This document shows, piece by piece, positions 62,627 through 64,000 of a DNA stretch of 64,000 bases. How positions within the stretch are numbered: position 1 is the first letter of the stretch; each line of letters starts with the position of its first letter. The notes beneath the pieces were generated by a model, which did no database searches, was not told the DNA's origin, and saw only the letters and a list, made by a program, of their open reading frames with translations. A program made the translations under genes and the position numbers. The DNA comes from Jannaschia formosa. Lineage in GTDB: Bacteria > Pseudomonadota > Alphaproteobacteria > Rhodobacterales > Rhodobacteraceae. The stretch lies in the NCBI RefSeq assembly GCF_003340555.1, contig NZ_QPLJ01000009.1:1-64000 (forward strand). The letters are read 5' to 3'.

Positions 62627-62658
62627 AGGACGATGCGCTGAACGACGATGCGATGAAC
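62614..62658 (+). repeat. Three tandem 15-bp repeats across the dctM-iclR junction
   Basis: GACGATGCGATGAAG, GACGATGCGCTGAAC and GACGATGCGATGAAC follow directly. The first contains the dctM stop and the iclR ATG; the other two lie in the start of iclR. Each unit keeps the sequence ATGCGNTGA. The array probably arose by duplication of the stop/start junction. Confidence 0.75.
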
Positions 62659-63423
62659 GGGGGGGCGCTGCCGCCCGACCGCCGCTTCGCCACGACGCTG
62701 GCGCGGGGGCTGTCGGTGCTGCGGGCCTTCCGGCCCTCGGACGACGGGCTGGGCAATGCCGAGATCGCGTCGCGCACCGGGCTGCCGAAATCCACCGTCT
62801 CGCGGCTGACCTTCACCCTGCGCGAACTGGGCTACCTGACCGGCGCGCCGGGCGACCGCTACCGCCCCGGGCCGTCGCTGCTGGTGCTGGGCAACACCGC
62901 CGCCGCCGTGAACTCCTGGCTGGAACGCGCGGGCCCGGCGATGCAGCGGCTGGCCGACGAGACGCGGACCATGGCGCTGCTGCTGGTGCGCGACGGCGAC
63001 AAGATGCTGATCGCGCGGACCTGGCGGCCCTCGGGCGTGGCCTCGATCTGGCTGGAGACGGGGCATCGCCTGCCCTTCGCGGGCACCTCGTCCGGCCATA
63101 CGCTGCTGTCGGCGCTGGACGCCCCGCAGGCCGCGTCCATCGCCGCCCTGCCCGCCGCGCATCTGGACCGGATCCGCGCCGAGGGGCTGGCGCAGCTGAC
63201 CACGCGCGGCTTCGTCATCACCGACCCCGCGCAGTATTACGCCCCCGGCATCCACGCCGTGGCCGTCCCCTTCCGCCCCGACGGCGCCGCCGAGCCGGTG
63301 ATCTTCACCTGCGGGGCCGTGCCCGAGATGCTGCCCGTCGCCCGGATGGAAGCCGAGATCGGCCCCGCCCTGCGCGACGCCGTGCGCGGGCTGGACCGCC
63401 TGACCCCGAGGGAGACCCGATGA
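62623..63423 (+). CDS. IclR-family transcriptional regulator
   Basis: A 266-residue IclR regulator. The DNA-binding domain is near residues 25-85 (NAEIASRTGLPKSTVSRLTFTL), and the C-terminal effector domain covers about 95-260 (RTMALLLVRDGDKMLIART, GHTLLSALD, RGFVITDPAQYYAPGIHAVAVPF). The first residues MKDDALNDDAMNGG reflect the tandem repeat, so an ATG at residue 11 could also serve. It overlaps both neighbours and likely controls this TRAP and catabolic operon. Confidence 0.9.
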   Translation: MKDDALNDDAMNGGALPPDRRFATTLARGLSVLRAFRPSDDGLGNAEIASRTGLPKSTVSRLTFTLRELGYLTGAPGDRYRPGPSLLVLGNTAAAVNSWLERAGPAMQRLADETRTMALLLVRDGDKMLIARTWRPSGVASIWLETGHRLPFAGTSSGHTLLSALDAPQAASIAALPAAHLDRIRAEGLAQLTTRGFVITDPAQYYAPGIHAVAVPFRPDGAAEPVIFTCGAVPEMLPVARMEAEIGPALRDAVRGLDRLTPRETR

Positions 63424-64000
63424 TCGACTACACGCTCGAAGACGGCATCGCCGTCCTGACCGTCGACAACCCGCCGGTGAACGCGCTCGGCCACGCGCTG
63501 CGCGCCGGCCTCGTCGAGGCGGTCCGCCGGTTCGAGGCCGACGGCGCGGCCCGCACCGCGGTGCTGGTCGGCGGCGGGCGGCTGTTCCTCGGCGGGGCCG
63601 ACATCTCCGAATTCGGCAAGCCGCCGCAATCGCCCGGCCTGCCAGAGGTCTGCGACGTGATCGAGGCCAGCGCCAAGCCGGTCGTCGCCGCCATCCATGG
63701 CGCGGCGCTCGGCGGCGGGCTGGAGGTGGCGCTCGGCTGCCACTACCGGCTGGCGATGCCAGGCACGAAGCTGGGCCTGCCCGAGGTGACGCTGGGTATC
63801 CTGCCCGGCGCCGGGGGCACGCAGCGGATGCCGCGCCTGATCGGCACGGAACAGGCCGCCGAGATGATCGCCTTCGGCGCCCCCCTCACACCCGAAAGGG
63901 CGCAGGAGCTGGGTCTCCTCGACCGCATCGGCGAGGGCGACGTCCGCACGGCCGGGATCGCCTTCGCCCGCGAGTTGCTGGACCAGGGCGCCGGCCCCCG
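63420..64000 (+). CDS. Enoyl-CoA hydratase/isomerase family protein (3' end outside window)
   Basis: 193 residues of a crotonase-fold protein: LTVDNPPVNALGHALRAGLVE, the oxyanion-hole segment FLGGADISEF, HGAALGGGLEVALGCHYRLA, and GLPEVTLGILPGAGGTQRMPRL. These match the N-terminal domain of bifunctional FadB/FadJ-like or peroxisomal-type enzymes, so a 3-hydroxyacyl-CoA dehydrogenase domain may follow. Its ATG overlaps the iclR stop (ATGA), placing acyl-CoA breakdown in the same operon as the TRAP transporter. Confidence 0.9.
   Translation, partial: MIDYTLEDGIAVLTVDNPPVNALGHALRAGLVEAVRRFEADGAARTAVLVGGGRLFLGGADISEFGKPPQSPGLPEVCDVIEASAKPVVAAIHGAALGGGLEVALGCHYRLAMPGTKLGLPEVTLGILPGAGGTQRMPRLIGTEQAAEMIAFGAPLTPERAQELGLLDRIGEGDVRTAGIAFARELLDQGAGP

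Overview
The window looks like chromosomal DNA of a flagellated, high-GC alphaproteobacterium of the Rhodobacteraceae (Rhodobacter/Roseobacter lineage). The evidence is gene content and order: an RpoHII-type sigma-32 followed by a ChaN-like gene, FlaF/FlbT beside flagellin, a PetP/PetR-like regulator pair next to ilvE, MipZ, DUF2794, and zinc-free L31. Codon third positions are almost all G/C. Genes are packed tightly, with many 4-base ATGA or GTGA stop/start overlaps.

Layout. 1-906: the end of a probable insertion sequence and a long stretch without a convincing gene. 907-2508: rplS-rpmE and mipZ. 2588-7428 (minus): a GbsR/MarR-type regulator with cydA-cydB (bd-type quinol oxidase) and an amino-acid ABC permease plus binding protein. 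7490-10735 (minus): a Mesh1-like HD hydrolase, a membrane-anchored MoeB/ThiF protein, dut and coaBC, mostly overlapping. 10834-12434 (minus): ChaN-like protein and rpoH. 12549-16141 (plus): cobU, a cobC-like phosphatase, a GST with a C-terminal TRASH-like cysteine motif, and comM. 16547-25583: a flagellar region (fliL-flgH-flgA-flgG-flgF-fliQ-fliE-flgC-flgB on minus, fliI on plus, DUF1217-flbT-flaF-flagellin on minus). 25760-29327: divergent Lrp-type regulator and putA. 29490-33607: sdaA, a lipid A acyltransferase homologue, a lytic transglycosylase and topoisomerase IB. 33687-35664: HupE/UreJ-like and DUF4198 genes, head to head with overlapping start codons. 35728-39578: leuD, an unknown membrane protein, a degenerate endonuclease/phosphatase-like protein, leuB. 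39892-44025: EamA exporter, tRNA-Pro, DUF2794, ilvE, petP/petR-like pair. 44114-48057: histone-deacetylase-like enzyme, xseB, ispA, dxs (isoprenoid precursor operon). 48156-52949: yjbE-yjbF-yjbH-like exopolysaccharide genes with a divergent epimerase and sugar transferase. 53031-58813 (minus): a BacNav-type sodium channel, a 23S-type uracil methyltransferase and two ABC exporter half-transporters. 58852-64000: LysE exporter, a TRAP transporter (dctPQM), an IclR regulator and the start of an enoyl-CoA hydratase gene.

No CRISPR array, prophage or plasmid backbone is visible. The most unusual signals are small-scale: (i) a 20-bp perfect palindrome at the regulator-cydAB start; (ii) two copies of a bipartite double-palindrome repeat with identical internal spacing; (iii) divergent genes sharing the bases of their start codons; (iv) genes whose only sensible start appears to be CTG overlapping the upstream stop (CTGA); (v) a GST-TRASH fusion; (vi) a degenerate endonuclease-fold protein inside the leuD-leuB interval; and (vii) a triplicated 15-bp stop/start junction between dctM and iclR.
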